From contig JACPBU010000130.1 in assembly GCA_016180165.1 (NCBI GenBank), forward strand, positions 1 to 11,971: DNA of 11,971 nucleotides, read 5' to 3'. The notes beneath the pieces were generated by a model, which was given only the letters and a program-made list of their open reading frames with translations, searched no databases and had not been told where the DNA came from. Positions 10,755-11,971 of this stretch are shown piece after piece; the first letter of the stretch is position 1; each line of letters starts with the position of its first letter. Both the position numbers and the translations under genes were made by a program. This DNA comes from Candidatus Woesearchaeota archaeon (GTDB lineage: Archaea > Nanobdellota > Nanobdellia > Woesearchaeales > JACPBV01).

Positions 10755-11867
10755 ATGAGATTGCCAGAATTCCAAAAGATACTGCAAAACAAAAATATTG
10801 ATCTTGCAATTTTTCTTAAGGCTGACCACGACCATAACCATCCGGACATCCTCTACTTCTCCCAATATCCCGGTGCTGGCGCTTTGGTCATTCCCGGGAA
10901 GAACAGGCCATTTTTGGCAGTGCCTAAGATGGAGCAAAGTGTTGCGGCAAAGTCCGGCTTTAAAATAATCGTCCCTGATGAGCGTGCAAGGCTGCTGGAA
11001 AAAATTAGGGCTGAACTCAGGAAACAAAGAGTCCCGATAAAAAGGATCGGCCTAAACTTCTCCGAGACGACTCTTGCGATGAAAAAAGCGCTGCAGAAAC
11101 ACCTGAAAAAAGCAAGGTTCGTTGATATAGGAAAAGAGCTTCAGGAACTCCGTATGTTAAAAACGCCTGAGGAGATTAAGGTAATAAAAAAAGGGTTCAG
11201 GATCGCGGACAGCATCCTCAAAAAAGCAATCGCCGGGTTCTCAGCTGGCTCCTCAGTTAACTCTTCAGGATTCCGGACAGAAGCAGACGTCAAAGCGTTT
11301 CTTGAGCTTGAAGCATCAAAAAACGGATGTTCCCTTGCATTCCCCGCAATCGTTGCTTCAGGAAAGAATGCAAGTGAAGTCCACCACGCCACAGCAGCCA
11401 CAAAGCTCACACGGGGGTTCTGCCTTATCGACTTTGGCATAAAATACAAAAACTACTGCACCGACTGCTCAAGAACGCTCTTCCTCGGAACACCTTCAAA
11501 AAAAGACATTGAAAGATACAGCCTCGTCCTTAAAGCCCAGGAAGATGCAATTGCTTCTATCCGGAAAGGTATGCGATGTAAATCCATCTATGCCCGAGCC
11601 ATAAAAAGCCTAGGCAAATATGCAAGATACTTCACCCACGGCCTCGGGCATGGCGTTGGGATAAAGATCCATGAGCTCCCTAATCTTACTTCCCAATCGA
11701 AAGAAAGATTCCAAAATGCCCAGGTATTTACCGTCGAGCCAGGAATCTACTTCAGTGATTTTGGCATCAGGATCGAAGATACCCTCTTATTGATAAACGA
11801 CAAGGTTGAAATACTGACCAAGCTCCCAAAAAAGCTCGTTGTGATAAGAAGATTTAAATGGCAATAA
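10755..11867 (+). CDS. M24 family metallopeptidase (Xaa-Pro dipeptidase/aminopeptidase type)
   Basis: This 370-residue cytoplasmic metallopeptidase has the creatinase/prolidase layout. The N-terminal domain (about 1-130) includes the HDHNHPDILYFSQYPG segment and is followed by the pita-bread M24 domain. All five metal ligands of a two-metal site are visible: Asp226 (LIDFG), Asp237 (YCTDCSRTLFLG), His299 (HGLGHGVG), Glu328 (FTVEPGIY) and Glu341 (RIEDTLLL). The EVHH pair (210-211) and IHELP (306) supply the usual additional His residues. The enzyme should remove N-terminal residues from, or split, peptides with proline in the second position, aiding peptide recycling. Dipeptidase and aminopeptidase subtypes cannot be separated by eye, so no symbol is given. 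Length is normal. It has its own TATA box, and repeat copy C begins 25 bases after its stop. Confidence 0.92.
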   Translation: MRLPEFQKILQNKNIDLAIFLKADHDHNHPDILYFSQYPGAGALVIPGKNRPFLAVPKMEQSVAAKSGFKIIVPDERARLLEKIRAELRKQRVPIKRIGLNFSETTLAMKKALQKHLKKARFVDIGKELQELRMLKTPEEIKVIKKGFRIADSILKKAIAGFSAGSSVNSSGFRTEADVKAFLELEASKNGCSLAFPAIVASGKNASEVHHATAATKLTRGFCLIDFGIKYKNYCTDCSRTLFLGTPSKKDIERYSLVLKAQEDAIASIRKGMRCKSIYARAIKSLGKYARYFTHGLGHGVGIKIHELPNLTSQSKERFQNAQVFTVEPGIYFSDFGIRIEDTLLLINDKVEILTKLPKKLVVIRRFKWQ

Positions 11868-11891
11868 TCATAATAAGTATCTTGCAACTAT

Positions 11892-11969
11892 AGCAAACGA
11901 CACAAATATTTAGACAAAAATATGTCGTTTGCTTATCCCAGAGGGATACCAAAAACGAAAAACGTTTTT
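11892..11969 (+). repeat. Structured palindromic repeat, copy C
   Basis: AGCAAACGACA (11892-11902) pairs perfectly with TGTCGTTTGCT (11923-11933) around a 20-base AT-rich loop. Then comes the core hairpin TATCCCAGAGGGATA (11934-11948), then AAAAACG (11951-11957) with CGTTTTT (11963-11969). The layout is the same as copy A, with an identical core and compensating differences in both flanking stems. The window ends two bases later, so the element may continue. Confidence 0.75.
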
Positions 11970-11971
11970 CC

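Noticed and set aside
1..11971. tRNA or rRNA genes
   Set aside because: No cloverleaf with a T-loop GTTCRAN-type motif and acceptor stem, and no rRNA-like stretch, was found by eye on either strand.

Overview
The window reads as archaeal chromosome. It carries a replication factor C small subunit, an archaeal/eukaryal-type tyrosyl-tRNA synthetase and a PRC-barrel protein. TATA boxes lie about 26-28 bases upstream of most start codons, the spacing of leaderless archaeal transcripts. The mix of a lean gene set, tandem small lipoproteins and many hypothetical genes suggests a DPANN-type lineage, but this is inference; nothing here fixes the phylum.

Layout. 1-111: nested palindromes. 112-3352 (+): three tandem paralogous lipoproteins, closed by a strong T-tract (3353-3387). 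3388-3747: no convincing gene; it holds a structured repeat, copy A. 3748-4716 (-): RFC small subunit. 4854-5747 (+), divergent from RFC: a protein that may be a degenerate LAGLIDADG-type protein. 5776-6045 (-): PRC-barrel protein. 6124-6972 (-): stand-alone Cas4/RecB-like PD-(D/E)XK nuclease with four cluster cysteines. 6973-8304: accessory island with palindromes, two direct copies of a bulged hairpin, and an AT-rich unknown ORF (7427-7966, -) enclosed by two nested perfect inverted repeats (7390-8073). 8305-8964 (+): six-TM membrane protein. 9074-10099 (+): TyrRS. 10119-10628 (-): a hypothetical ORF whose last codons and stop lie in palindromic repeats, followed in the same frame by 48 more open codons. 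10755-11867 (+): M24 metallopeptidase with an intact metal site. 11892-11969: repeat copy C.

The housekeeping genes (clamp loading, tRNA charging, peptide turnover) look like independently promoted single genes, not one pathway. The least explained material is the structured repeats. Copies A and C share an identical core hairpin (TATCCCAGAGGGATA) flanked by stems whose sequences differ but stay fully complementary. A related palindrome pair sits in the 3' end of the 10260-10628 ORF. With the inverted-repeat-bounded cassette at 7390-8073 and the bulged hairpin pair beside it, this makes a small set of apparently undescribed palindromic elements, mostly at gene 3' ends.
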